A stretch of DNA of 64,000 bases from Cranoglanis bouderius (GCA_023630585.1 CM042544.1:10341256-10405255); one strand, 5' to 3'; numbered from the stretch's first letter, positions 1 to 11,824 are shown. The notes: a model not told the origin generated them from the sequence alone. Numbers and translations: made by a program.

Positions 1-585
1 GAGAAAAATCTCCATGTTTCATACACTGCTGAGACCAGAGATTTCACTTCATTCTATTTTAGTAACATCAATCTGGCACTCAGAGTAATAGAATGTCTGG
101 TATTGCATTGCACAGCTCGATTGATTCTGATCATGGAGACACTGAGAGGAAGGGCAAGTGCAAAACATTTCAATTAGAGAGGCATTATCCTGATAACATC
201 TAGTAAAGGAATTCTTATCTCCAGTGAGCGGAACCTGCTGTTCTTCAGAGTTTAAGGTTTTCATTACTGTTTACACACATGAACAAACTGATCAGCTAAT
301 TACTAAGCCCTTAATGAGCTGGACTAGATGTTGAGAGTAGGATAAATTCAAACTATGCCAGGCAGGGGGTCCCCAGGCCTGGAGTTAAGAGTCACTAATC
401 TAGTACCAGTTGGGCCAACATAGCGCATTTGGGTGGTTCCATGCTAAATTAACTAATGATAAATTAACACAGGCAGCTTGTATGTTAACTTTTATGCATG
501 ATGGGAAATGGAGACCATAAAACCACCTCTCAAAAAAAATCCACATTTTATGGTGGCTTTGTTATTACTTTATTTTATTAATATA
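1..585. other. Unassigned AT-rich DNA
   Basis: No recognisable gene. A 71-codon cysteine-bearing frame runs on the minus strand at 264-49, but it has no family match I can name and no clear splice context (see findings). Confidence 0.3.
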
Positions 586-748
586 ACCCCAATTCCGAAA
601 AAGTTGGGACAGTACGGAAAATGCAAAAAAACAAACAAAAAGAGTCATTTGAAAATCCAATTCACCCTGTACTATATTGAAAACACATTATTAACACATT
701 ATTTGATGCTTTACTTTGTGAATTTAATTTATTTTTGAAAATATACAC

Positions 749-1777
749 TCATTTCAAATCTGATGACTGCAACACACTCCAAAAAAGTTGGGACAGTCGA
801 CTCTTTACCTCTTTACCAGGTGTAACATCACCTTTTCTTTTAATAACGTTTAATAAGCGTTTGGGCACTGAAGACACCAGTTGGTTAAGTTTAGCAAGTG
901 GAATTTTCCCCCATTCATCCATTATGCATTTCTTCAGCTGCGCAACTGTACGGGGCCTTCGTTGCCTTATTTTGCGCTTCATAATGCGCCACACATTCTC
1001 AATCGGAGACATGTCAGGACTGCAGACAGGCCATGCTAGCACCCGCACTCTCTGCTTACGCAACCATCTGGGCAGAATGTGGTTTGGCATTGTCCTGCTC
1101 TGGATATGTTGCTCCAAATTGTGTACATATCTTTCTGCATTAATGGTGCCCTCACAGATATGCAAGTTACCCATGCCTTGGGCACTGACACAGCCTTATA
1201 CCATGACAGATGCTGGCTTTTGGACCTGACGCTGATAACAGCTTGGATGGTCCTTTTCCTCTTTGGCCCGGAGAACACGACGGCTGTTATGTCCAAAAAC
1301 TATTTGAAATGTTGACTCGTCAGACCACAAAACACGATTCCACTGTGCTACTGTCCATCTCAGATGAGACCGACCCCAGAGAAGTCAGCGGTGCTTCTGG
1401 ACAGTGTTGATGTATGGCTTCTGCTTTGCATAGTAAAGCCTTAACTTGCATCTGCGGATGCAGCGGCGAATGGTGTTGACTGACAAAGGTTTACCAAAGT
1501 ATTCCTGAAGGATGTCAGGATATCCATTACAGACTCATGACGGTTTTTAAGACAGTGACGTCTGAGGGATCGGAGATCACGAGCATTCAGAAGTGGTTTT
1601 CGACCTTGCCCTACACACTGAGATTTGACCAGATTCCTTGAAACTTTTAATTATATTGTGTACTGTAGACAGTGAAATGCCCAAAATCCTACTGATTTGT
1701 CTTTGGGTAATGTTGTTCTCAAAGTGTTGGATTATTTGCTGATGCATCTGTTGGCAGATTGGCGAGCCTCCACCCAT
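749..1777 (-). pseudogene. Tc1-like transposase pseudogene (family A)
   Basis: Reads from 1777 down to about 749. A paired-like helix-turn-helix (ITQRQISRILGISLSTVHNI) is followed by disrupted sequence and then the catalytic C-terminal block SPDMSPIENVW, where the last Glu is the DDE acid. At least two frame changes make it inactive. Confidence 0.75.
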
Positions 1778-1935
1778 CCTTGCTCTTGAAGGACTAGGCC
1801 TTTTTTGGAGGCTCCTTATGTACTATGATTAGACGATTGCCTCACCTTTCACATCACCTTCTTATTTCAACTTGTCACATCGCTATTAGACCTAAATTGC
1901 TCCTGTCCCAACTTTTTTGGAACATGTGGTATGCA

Positions 1936-2128
1936 TTGGGGTAGTGGTAGCTCAGTGGTTAAGATCTTGGCCTATTGATTAGGAGGTCATGAGTTCAAAT
2001 CCCAGCACCACTAAGCTATCACTGCTAGGCCTACGAGCAAGGCCCTTAACCCACAATTGCTCAGTTGTATAAATTAGATAACTGTAAGTCCCTTTGGATA
2101 AGAGTGTCTCCCAAACACTGTAAATGCA
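1936..2128 (+). mobile_element. tRNA-derived SINE inserted in the family A Tc1 copy
   Basis: It has Pol III promoter boxes in the right order: A box TAGCTCAGTGG (about 1949-1959) and B box AGTTCAAATCC (about 1991-2001). The 3' part contains GTCCCTTTGGATAAGAGTG, a module common to many fish SINEs. The pentamer ATGCA is found on both sides (1931-1935 and 2124-2128) and may be the target-site duplication. In the related Tc1 copy at 28.66 kb the same host sequence is uninterrupted. Confidence 0.7.
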
Positions 2129-2307
2129 CCAATTTCAAAACAAACATTTATTTAAAAAAAAACTATGCAGTTGATTAGGTAAAACATCAAATACTTGTCT
2201 TTATACATTTTCTGTTTAAATACAAGTCAAAGTACATTTACAAATCACTCCTTTTTGTTTTTATTAGCATTTTCCATACTGTCCCAACTTTTTTGGAATT
2301 GGGGTTG

Positions 2308-3908
2308 TACTATTCCTGCCAACCCCACAATTAATGTTTCAAAAAATATACTGAAATTCAGTGAATTTACCAACAACCAATACAACAATTGTTGACATTA
2401 TTGACATAGTTTAACCAAAAATTAGTTTGCAAAGTTTTACTGTAACTCTAACATGCTACATATGAGCAGTGGTCTGGTAAAACCTTTCATGTGGCCAGAT
2501 TTTGAAATGGTCTACTATATATACTGTATATATATAGTTTTGAAAACTACAAGCTTTCCTGTACTGAAATGTCACTATTTTGCACATATCTAGCCTTTAA
2601 ATATTCCATTTCAGTTCCACTAAAATATGCCCCATCTAGTGTATGTCTACATTTATAAAATAATCTACTGCCAAATTTTAAGGAATTATAAGTTTATGAT
2701 GGGAAATGAGTTCTTTGATTATCAGCATCATCCACATCAGTCTCTGTATCATCAGCTGAGGTAAAATTTCAGAGTTTAAACATGAGCCACTCAACTGTCT
2801 GCTCTTACATCCATGCTGAAATAATCAATGATTCATTCAGTCTGTCCTGTTGACTAAATTTCTTGTTGTTATTAATTTCTTTTATTAGATTATTTAAACA
2901 TTTAAAAACTTTGCCCGGGGTCATCTGTACAGTCTGTGTGAGCGTTCTTCTCTGTTTTGATGATGACGTGACTAAGCAGGAAAAATTCAGATAATGTGAC
3001 AGCCAGTATTTGATCACAAACTAAATGATTAGGCTTATGTCCATTATGGCGTGTAAATATCCAAAAACCTGATCATTATGAGAGAAAGACACTTAGCCAG
3101 TGATCTTTACAGGCAGGCAGCCAAGGGAAGTAGAGATGTAAAAGTATATTATTGGCAGAAAAGCTCACGATCAAAACCTGTTTTTTCCAGAATTTAGCCA
3201 ACCGTGGCATGCAGTGGGTTTTTGCAAAGTGACAGCACTTTGGATTTCATATTGAGAGTTAACAGAAATGGATTTGAAATGCAAATTCCACACTTGAAAA
3301 CAACTGAAATAATGAGGTAATAACACACACATGGCCATGGAACAGCTGATGTAAATGTGAATAACGTCAATGAAAGTCTGCACTTTTAGCTCATATACAT
3401 TATTTAATCTCAACTTCTATATTCTGTGGTAGACAGCTAAAATAACAATAACTTTGTCAGTGTTCAAAGATTTACAGTATGGACCTGACTGTATATGGTA
3501 AAAGCCCTCAACTTTTATTCATAACAGTCCTGTACACTGAATAGCCCCATTCATTGCATTTTAATTATCTGATTATGATTCCAAAGTGCTGTACATTTTA
3601 ATGTTGAAATAAAGATACATGTGCTTTTCAAACTGACTTCCAATTTCCAAAGGAAACTTGATTAGTCAAGAAAAAACGTTTGCATCAGTGAATGTTTAAG
3701 CCATAATTAAGTTGTACTTTGCACTGTAGGCTTAGCTTTCTTTTGATTATAAAGAAGGATGCAATGCTAATGTGATGATTATGTCCTAAATTGAGGAAAT
3801 TATACTGCTATGCAAACAGTTTCAGGGATGTAAATGTTAAACTCTTGACTGACACTTGACCTGTACACCCAGATCAGGGCATGACCTTGTGTAAATGGTC
3901 TGCATTTA
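2308..3908. other. Unassigned AT-rich intergenic DNA
   Basis: No exon, transposon ORF or RNA gene recognised. A short TA-rich palindromic run is at 2515-2540. Open frames here are short and lack recognisable motifs. Confidence 0.4.
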
Positions 3909-5364
3909 CAGTGGGGGGAAAAAGGATTTGATCAGCCGCTGATTTTGTACATTTGCCCACTAACAAAGAAATGATCAGTCTATGATTTTCATGGTAGGTG
4001 TATTTTAACAGTGAGAGACAGAATAATAACAAAAAAAATCCAAAAAACGCATTTCAAAAAAGTTATAAATTGATTTGCATTTTAATGAGTGAAATAAGTA
4101 TTTGACCTCTTCGACTTAGTACTTGGTGGCAAAACCCTTGTTGGCAATCACAGAGGTCAGACATTTCTTGTAGTTTTCCACCAGGTTTGCACACATCTCA
4201 GGAGGGATTTTGTCCCACTCCTCTTTGCAGATCCTCTCCAAGTCATTAAGGTCTTGAGGCTGATGTTTAGCAACTCGAACCTTCAGCTCCCTCCACAGAT
4301 TTCCTCTGGGATTAAGGTCTGGAGACTGGCTAGGCCACTCCAGGACCTTAATGTGCTTCTTCTTGAGCCACTCCCTTGTTGCCTTGGCTGTGTGTTTTGG
4401 GTCATTGTCATGCTGGAATACCCATCCGTGACCCATTTTAAATGCCCTGGCTGAGGGAAGGAGGTTCTCACCCAAAATTTGATGGTACATGGCCCTGTCC
4501 ATCGTCCCTTTGATGCGGTGCAGTTGTCCTGTCCCCTTAGCAGAAAAACACCCCCAAAGCATAATGTTCCTACCTCCATGTTTGACGGTGGGGATGGTGT
4601 TCTTGGGGTCATAGGCAGCATTCCTCCTCCTCCAAACACGGCGAGTTGATTTTTGATTTTGGTCTCATCTGACCACAACACTTTCATCCAGTTCTCCTCT
4701 GAATCATTCAGGCAAACTTCAGATGGGCCTGTACATGTGCTTTCTTGAGCAGGATTTCAGTCTTTCACGGCGTAGTGTGTTACCAATTGTTTTCTTGGTG
4801 ACTATGGTCCCAGCTGCCTTGAGATCATTAACAAGATCCCCCCGTGTAGTTCTGGGCTGATTCCTCACTGTTCTCATGATCATTGAAACTCCACGAGGTG
4901 AGATCTTGCATGGAGTCCCAGACCGAGGGAGACTGACAGTTATTTTGTGTTTCTTCCATTTGCAAATAATTGCACCAACTGTTGTCACCTTCTCACAAAG
5001 CTGCTTGGCGATGGTCTTGTAGCCCATTCCAGCCTTGTGTAGGTCTACAATCTTGTCTGTGACATCCTTGGACAGCTCTTTGGTCTTGGCCATGGTGGAG
5101 AGTTTGGAATCTGATAGATTGATTGCTTCCTGTGTAAAAGACACCTGGGAGCCAGAAATCTTGCTGATTGATAGGGGATAAAATACTTATTTCACTCATT
5201 AAAATGCAAATCAATTTATAACTTTTTTGAAATGCGTTTTTCTGGATTTTTTTGTTGTTATTCTGTCTCTCACACCTACCATTAAAATTATAGACTGATC
5301 ATTTCTTTGTCAGTGGGCAAACGTGCAAAATCAGCAGAGGATCAAATACTTTTTTCCCTCACTG
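3909..5364 (-). mobile_element. Tc1-like DNA transposon, family B, near full length
   Basis: It begins CAGTGGGGGGAAAAA and ends in CCCTCACTG, with TA at 3907-3908 and 5365-5366. The two inverted repeats are about 200 bp each and share the stretch around TTATAAATTGATTTGCA. The minus-strand transposase starts at 5093 (MAKTKELSKDVTDKIVDL) and ends at 4116 (NKGFATKY), broken by frameshifts. A second copy in the opposite orientation is at 13122-14556. Confidence 0.88.
4116..5093 (-). pseudogene. Tc1-like transposase pseudogene (family B)
   Basis: The N-terminal DNA-binding part (HKAGMGYKTIAKQLCEKV, KWKKHKITVSLPRSG) is in one frame from 5093 to about 4740. The catalytic part follows in other frames: LWSDETKI, then WVFQHDNDPKHTA and WPSQSPDLNPRGNLW. 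The expected catalytic Glu of SPDLNPIEN has become Gly (PRGN), so even a frame-corrected protein would lack the third acid. Confidence 0.8.
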
Positions 5365-5424
5365 TATATAACGCCTTTTAACCTAAGTGTCTTGCCAAAG
5401 GACCCTTTGGCACATGGAGGCACA

Positions 5425-5983
5425 TCACTCCACGAATGTGTGTAATTTATGACCCTTTCCCGTCTCCTGTCTGTGTGACGTTGATCTTTCCCAGGTGTGT
5501 ATGTATGCGCATGCGTGGGTGTGTATGTGTGTTTGTGTGTGTGCGCGTGCGTGCGTATGCTTGTGTGTGTGTATGTATTGAAGCTATTGATTAAATAAAG
5601 AGTCGTTGTTAAAACATAGAAGGCACGCTGCAAACTCACATGATGGGTTGTTCCGCGAACCCTAAACCCTTAGAAGGACGATGTGTGTTTCACCACCTAG
5701 AATTCCTGTTGAAATGAGAGGAATCGGCTTTTGCGCCAAGGAAAAACAGGGGTGTTACCAAAACCGAAGACCACCCCCTTAAGTCCGCCCCGCGGTCGTT
5801 CTGTATGTCACGTAATTCACGAACCTCATGTCACTGCCATGAACATGTGTAATTTATGATCCCTCATGTCACTCCATGAATGTGTGTAATTTATGACCCC
5901 TCACATCATCCAACTGACAGTTCGGAAGACCCTGTAATTTACGACCTTTCCTGTATCTTGTCTGTGTGGAGTTTATCTTTCCC

Positions 5984-5995
<12 letters not shown>
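5425..5995. repeat. Left arm of a long inverted repeat (partner 10150-10745)
   Basis: About 570 bp that recurs as its reverse complement near 10150-10745 with high identity. Each arm contains several copies of a short motif centred on GTGTGTAATTTATGACC, a CA/GT-rich tract, a conserved core (TTTTGCGCCAAGGAAAAAC) and two copies of TGATCTTTCCCAGGTGTG-like sequence. No coding content was recognised. Confidence 0.7.

Positions 5996-6050
<55 letters not shown>
5985..6050. repeat. (GT)n microsatellite
   Basis: Uninterrupted GT dinucleotides over about 66 bp at the inner edge of the left inverted-repeat arm. Confidence 0.95.
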
Positions 6051-6054
<4 letters not shown>

Positions 6055-7972
6055 GTTCTCTTTTACTGAACTGAAATCCCAAACATTTAAAACCATCTGA
6101 GTTATTCTTTTGTGGAATCGAATCTGAATATCCTGTGTCATGGTATGCATTTAATGAGGAAGATGCTGCGTTCATTCTCAACTAATTTTAGCCAATAATA
6201 CTTTATTATACATACATCACATTCAATAATACAGATAACAACATGATCAAAATATAAGAACACAGAACATACAAAAAAAGATTAAATTTTTTTTTTTTAA
6301 AACTTAGCCACTGACTCCAGTCATGAGGGGTGAATTGAATACACGGTCATCTGGGTAATTTGAATGTGTTGATGGCGAACTCGAGGGCATTTTCTGTTTT
6401 TACTCTTCTTAGACGAGCCCCAGATAGCATGTAGTAATCGGCCCGAGCTCAGAAGCCCCGTGGTGCCTGCGGCTCAGACATGGCATTGGCATGTATTATC
6501 CAGGGCCGAGTGTGGCCCACAGCTCGCTCTGGCACATGTGTTTTTGTTACGGCGGTAAAGTACTGGGGCCGATTCTTCTTCACCATAACTAGCCCGGATC
6601 TGGCTTTAGTGTCTGGGGCGCTTCTGGCGATGACTCGGCTTGGTTCAATCAGATGCCCTAATATTTATAACAGTAGCAAATATATTTAGATATAATGCAG
6701 CATATTCTTTTATATGCTTTTATTTATTACAAACGCACGTCGTTGCGCTCTCAGGCGATTTTGTCTTCACTCACACAGCAGTGGGAGGGGTCTTGTACCT
6801 GTAGTAGTGGGAGATGGCAGCCATGTTTGTGCGAGTAGGACGCAAACAAAACAAGAGATATGGGGCCATTTAGATAAAACAATTCGGGTAAGCATCGATT
6901 CACATTTACATTTCGAGTATTGTAAAAAGTAAATGTTCACGCTGCACTAAACTTTGATGAGCAGCACTCTGACCAGTGTATATACAAGTAGAAAGAGCAG
7001 GGTCATTTGTATTTGTATTTTTACTTTCCACACTCTTCTTATTTTTATGAATGCAATCGAATTATGCAAACGTTGTTTTTACTCCATATTTCTTCAAGCA
7101 CAATAAAGGTTTTTAGTGAGAGTTACGAGGATTTGTTTTTTACTATTAAGTAATAGGCTACTATAACTCAACGCGTTTTTTTTTCAATGGTGGCTTTTAA
7201 GCTAGGCAGATGAACGCTGTCTGTACATTAAAACATTGGTAACCTTTGTTATTACACATATATTTCACAGAAAGACTTGTGTAAGTTTTAAGTTTACATT
7301 CATACTGAGCTTGAAATGGTACATAGAGGACTAATTTCAAATCTTGCATAACATTGATGTATTTCTGTAGCTGGTGGCTACTGATAAAGGTGTCCACGCC
7401 TCGTGGCTCTGGCTCAACATGTCGGTTTTGGAATTCAGTCACTGAGGTAATGTTTCTGCTCCTGATATACTGTCGGCCGTGTGACTCTGTTATTCAATTT
7501 TACTGTTTTAAAACATTATTCACAGTGTTACTGTAAAGTTTAGTTAGGAGACCGTTTTTAGGTTAACTGTTAAGCCTTTTTAAAAACACGACTGAAACGA
7601 ATTAAATGAATAAAAGGTTTCTATAAAGACAAATTGGCATTTTTAGTTCCCCAAAGAACCTTTTTAGTGGTTGTTAAAAAAATAAACTATTTAGGACTCT
7701 TTGATTGTACAACAAAGTTCTATTTGTTTTATTTATTTATTTTATTCTTATTTTTGTTTGTCAGCTTACAGCAAACAATCTTGTTTATCATACAGCTTCA
7801 TGTTAATATATAAATAGACTATTTTTCATGTTAGTTGATGTTCATAATGTCTTAACTGATGTTAACATTCATCTTTTAAAATAAAAATGTTGGTAACACT
7901 TTGCAATAAGGTTTTATTTGTTAACATGAAGTAACGATGAACTATACCTGTGGGCAAATGCTTGACCTCTAC
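6051..7972. other. Unassigned DNA inside the long inverted repeat
   Basis: Contains a GC-richer stretch at about 6410-6665 with repeated GGCCGA/GGCCCG-like words, which may be an old repeat, and otherwise AT-rich sequence. No gene recognised. Confidence 0.35.
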
Positions 7973-9690
7973 ATTGACCTCTTTGTTCTTTTCAGAGGTG
8001 GACAGTAACAAAGTACATTTACTTGAGTACTGTACTTAAGTACACTTTTTGAGTATCTGTACTTTTTTCTGCAAACTTGTGACTTTACCTTAACTACATT
8101 TGAAAGACAAATATCGTACTTTTCACATTTACATTAATGGACACTGTGAGAACATGGTCCTAAAAACAATGCAAAGTTAATTTTGTACATGAAATATTAT
8201 TTTATTCACTTCACAACTTCACATATTGGCCAACATGACCCTTCAAACAATACAGGAATAATACAATCTGCATGAGCTTTTTTAACAACATAAGCTGATC
8301 AACATGTTCATCATAAAACCAAAAGTTACAAAGACAATATTTCAAGACTTTATGAACAGGCCAACATGGCCAAACAGCAAGGCCCCCAACTAAACTGCCA
8401 AACTTCTGAACTAGAAAATGGAGAATGCTTCAGGTACCGATCCTAATCCATCCGAGGGTACAAGGAGTGGCTAGATATATTGAAAAGAACCAGAGGTGGA
8501 CAAAGTACAGATACTACTGGTCAAATATTACTCCATTACAAGTGAAAGTTGTAAAGACAGATTTTTACTTAAGTAAAAGTACAGAAGTACTTGCTTTTAA
8601 AAGTACTTAAGAATCAGAAGTAAATTTCCTTTTTCATGTCAACACATTGTTTTATTATTGTTGCATTGTTGTATGTAATACTTACAATACCTTATGCCTC
8701 TGAAACAACCTACTGAATACACTGACTAGCTTGTAGTATCTGTGGAATAAACAGCTTTTAGAATGTTACAAAACATGTAGAAATGATAATGACAGCCTTG
8801 TGGATACACCGCTTATGCATAGGTAAAGTTTCGACGTTAGTTAGCTCGCAAAAGCGTGAATTCAAATGTAAATGAGTTTAAGAGTTAAATAAGTTAATAT
8901 CTTGTAACTTTTTTTTAGTTTTTTGTTAACTTGCATAATCACTAATCTTATGTGCAGAGCTGCATGATTAATCAGAAAAAGATCGCACTCTCGATTCGAA
9001 CACCCACACGATCTCTTTCCTAAATGATAATGATTCGTCTGTCTATTTAACCTTTGACAAAAATCACACCGGAACATTCAAATCTGTGTTGGTGCTGCCG
9101 CTGAGCCACAGAGAGCAGTTATCATTTCTATAGGTTTTGTAATATTCTAAAAGCTCTTTATTCCACAGATACTACAAGCTAGTCAGTGTATTCAGTAGGT
9201 TGTTTCAGAGGCATAAGGTATTGTAAGTATTACATACAACAATGCAACAATAATAAAACAATGTGTTGACATGAAAATCTGATACTTAAGTACTTTTAAA
9301 AGCAAGTACTTCTGTACTTTTACTTAAGTAAAAATCTGTTTGTAATGGAGTAATATTTGACCAGTAGTATCTGTACTTTGTCCACCTCTGGTTCTTTTCA
9401 ATATATCTAGCCACTCCTTGGACCTTCGGATGGATTAGGATCTGTAAAGTTGTGAAGTGAATAAAATAATATTTCATGTACAAAATTAACTTTGCATTGT
9501 TTTTAGGACCATGTTCTCACATAGTGTCCATTAATGTAAATGTGAAAAGTACGATATTTGTCTTTCAAATGTAGTTAAGGTAAAGTCACAAGTTTGCAGA
9601 AAAAAGTACAGATACTCAAAAAGTGTACTTAAGTACAGTACTCAAGTAAATGTACTTCGTTACGGTCCATCTCTGAAAAGAACAAAGAGG
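7973..9690. repeat. Large imperfect palindrome, hAT-type MITE-like
   Basis: Outer arms 7973-8222 and 9440-9690, and inner arms 8437-8800 and 9108-9436, are reverse complements around a loop of about 300 bp. Left and right arms both contain CAGAGGTGGACAAAGTAC (8491 onward) or its complement, a terminus typical of non-autonomous hAT-like elements in fish. The left side has an extra 8223-8436 block absent from the right side. No coding frame of note. Confidence 0.75.
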
Positions 9691-10149
9691 TCAATATATT
9701 ACATATATTATAAATATTTATTTATTTATTTATTTAATGGTACGATAGGTACAGTTAGAGACAGATAGAGGGATGATAGATACACATAGGGTTAAAGTTT
9801 TTGAATACCATACTGTATTTGCATTCGACAAATTCCTTATGCCTATGTGTGAATTTCATATGCCTTACATATGCCAAAACAGTATTTTTCTCAACAATGT
9901 AATCAACTAATGTTTCAACAATTTCACAAACATCGGTCTGTTCATTTCATGAAACACTCTTACAAATCAAATTAACAAAAAACTTTTTGGAAAAAAGCAA
10001 ATTGAGAACGAAGATTCTCCACAGAGACGCTAGCACGAACTATGCTTTGATCCCGTCGGCATGTCTGACCCACATTTTTTTTTAAACAATAGCTTTCAGG
10101 ATGCACGCACATAGTGGGGGTGTAAAACTCATTAACATATAATACTTCG
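9691..10149. other. Unassigned AT-rich DNA
   Basis: TATT-rich stretch (9715-9738) and AT-rich sequence between the palindrome and the right inverted-repeat arm; nothing recognised. Confidence 0.4.
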
Positions 10150-10609
10150 TGAAACATACACACATACACCTGGGAAAGATCAACGTCACACAGACAAGAT
10201 ACAGGAAAGGTCGTAAATTACAGGGTATTCCTAACTGTCAGTTGGATGACACGAGGGGTCATAAATTACACACATTCATGTAGTGACATGAGGGATCATA
10301 AATTACACACATTCGTGGAGTGACAAGAGGTTCGTGAATTACGTGACATACAGAAACGTCCGCGGGGCAGACTTAAGGGGGCGGTCTTCGGTTTTGGTAA
10401 CACCCCTGTTTTTCCTTGGCGCAAAAGCCGATTCCTCTCATTTCAACAGGAATTCTAGGTGACGGAACACACATCGTCCTTCTAAGAGTTTAGGGTTCAC
10501 AGAACAACCCATCGTGTGAGTTTGCAGCGCGCCTTCTATGTTTTAAGAACGACTCTTTATTTAATCAACAGCTTCAATACATACACACACACGCACGCAT
10601 ACGCACGCA

Positions 10610-10641
<32 letters not shown>

Positions 10642-10745
10642 TGCACGCATACGCATACATACACACCTGGGAAAGATCAACGTCACACAGACATGAGACG
10701 GAAAATGGTCATAAATTACACACATTCCTGGAGTGACAAGGGGTC
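10150..10745. repeat. Right arm of the long inverted repeat (partner 5425-5995)
   Basis: Reverse complement of the left arm, including the GTTTTTCCTTGGCGCAAAA core and several GGGTCATAAATTACACAC motifs. It holds an internal CA-rich tract at 10570-10665. Arms are separated by about 4.15 kb. Confidence 0.7.
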
Positions 10746-11340
10746 ATAAATTACACACATTCATGGGACTGATATGAGGGTCATAAATCATGTTTTGATA
10801 TAAAGTGTAGGATATATACTAATCAGATGGTATCTTTTGCTCTGACACAGCCACATGTCAAGCAAACCATCACTGACTTTCAAGGCTTGTCAGAATTTTC
10901 CACATCCTGCTTTAAGCCTCTGTGCTGCCTCCATCACTGGCACAAAGAGATATCTGTCTCCCAAGGCTCTCATCCATGAAGGTCCATGTCAGCTGCATAT
11001 CTGAGGCCCAGCGTGGTTCATGCCCAAAATAAAGCCTGACTTCAGAGTCCATACTGAGTTCTGTGAGCATGGAAACAGCCCCATCTGCACAACCTCTCTC
11101 ACTGCAGGCATCCCGCTCTGGGACCAATAAGCATCAATGCACAAACACACCTGATTTTCCTCTCTACCGCACGTAATTCACTTAGGGGTGAACTGTGGTG
11201 ACACCACCGTATTTTTTAGCATCTGTTTTGCACATCAAATGTCATACAAAAGAACTTAAGCATCAAAAGAATATACTCCATCTAATAAAAATCCATGTTT
11301 TTGACAGTGATTCCTTTTAAATATAATTAGATTAAACTAT
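10746..11340. other. Unassigned DNA with one open frame
   Basis: A 71-codon frame on the minus strand (11127-10912) ends in TAA. It has no family match I can name. No transposon signature seen. Confidence 0.3.
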
Positions 11341-11344
11341 AGGT

Positions 11345-11537
11345 AAAGTTTGGTGCTCGGCAAGGTTCTGTTTTAGGCCCACTGCTTTTTTCTTCTTTAT
11401 ATGCTACCTCTGGGTCAAATTATTTGTAAACATGGAATTATCTTCTACTGTGATGCTGATGACACACAGTTGTATGTTTAAGCAAAGCCAGAAGACACCA
11501 GTTTAATAAAGTTGAGGAATGTATAAAGGACATTAGA

Positions 11538-11581
<44 letters not shown>

Positions 11582-11775
11582 AGTTATTCCAGAATGCAGC
11601 TGCAAGTGTCCTTACTAGAACCACACTGCATTGGCTCCCAGTAAAATTTCACATTGATTATAAAATACTACTATTGACCTATAAAGCTCTAAATGGTCTC
11701 GCGCCACAGTACCTAAGCGAGCCTTTGGTCTTTTATGATCTGCCACGCCTACTTCGATCGAAAGGTGCAGGCTAT
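11345..11775 (+). mobile_element. LINE (L2/Rex1-like) retrotransposon 3' fragment
   Basis: Translation in shifting frames gives reverse-transcriptase words: ARQGSVLGPLLF at about 11356-11391 and DADDTQLYV-like sequence near 11455-11480. After a TA repeat comes FQNAAASVLTRTTLHWLPV with YKILLLTYKALNGLAPQYL (about 11583-11720). These match the thumb and C-terminal part of L2/Rex1-type non-LTR elements. It is heavily truncated and frame-broken. Confidence 0.75.
11541..11576. repeat. (TA)n microsatellite
   Basis: About 36 bp of TA inside the LINE fragment. Confidence 0.95.
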
Positions 11776-11824
11776 TTGTTGGTTTTCACTGACCAACTTA
11801 ATTGTATTTTGTAAATATAAACAA

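Larger units (their letters stand above)
586..2307 (-). mobile_element. Tc1-like DNA transposon copy, family A, with a SINE inserted
   Basis: The terminal inverted repeats contain ACCCCAATTCC and AAAGTTGGGAC at the left and their reverse complement at 2275-2307, with a TA at 2308-2309. The minus strand carries a broken transposase. An N-terminal helix-turn-helix part starts at 1777 (MGGGSPICQQMHQQI). A C-terminal DDE part spans 1174-749, with VLAWPVCSPDMSPIENVW. Frameshifts and stops separate the two parts. A SINE at about 1936-2123 interrupts the 5' non-coding part. Other members of this family are at 11.8-13.1, 27.5-28.9 and 31.3-32.5 kb. Confidence 0.85.

Noticed and set aside
735..1410. 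Plus-strand frames overlapping the family A Tc1 element
   Set aside because: They are antisense to the transposase, which has the catalytic motifs on the minus strand.
1945..2015. A functional tRNA gene at the SINE head
   Set aside because: A and B boxes are present but the sequence cannot be folded convincingly into a cloverleaf and continues into a SINE body.
5425..5995. CRISPR-like array because of repeated GTGTGTAATTTATGACC units
   Set aside because: Units are irregularly spaced and degenerate, spacers are not uniform, and the host is a vertebrate.
5880..6150. Protein-coding frames made of VCVC or THTH repeats
   Set aside because: They are translations of the GT/CA microsatellite; the same applies to frames at 58071-58468 and 63231-63474.
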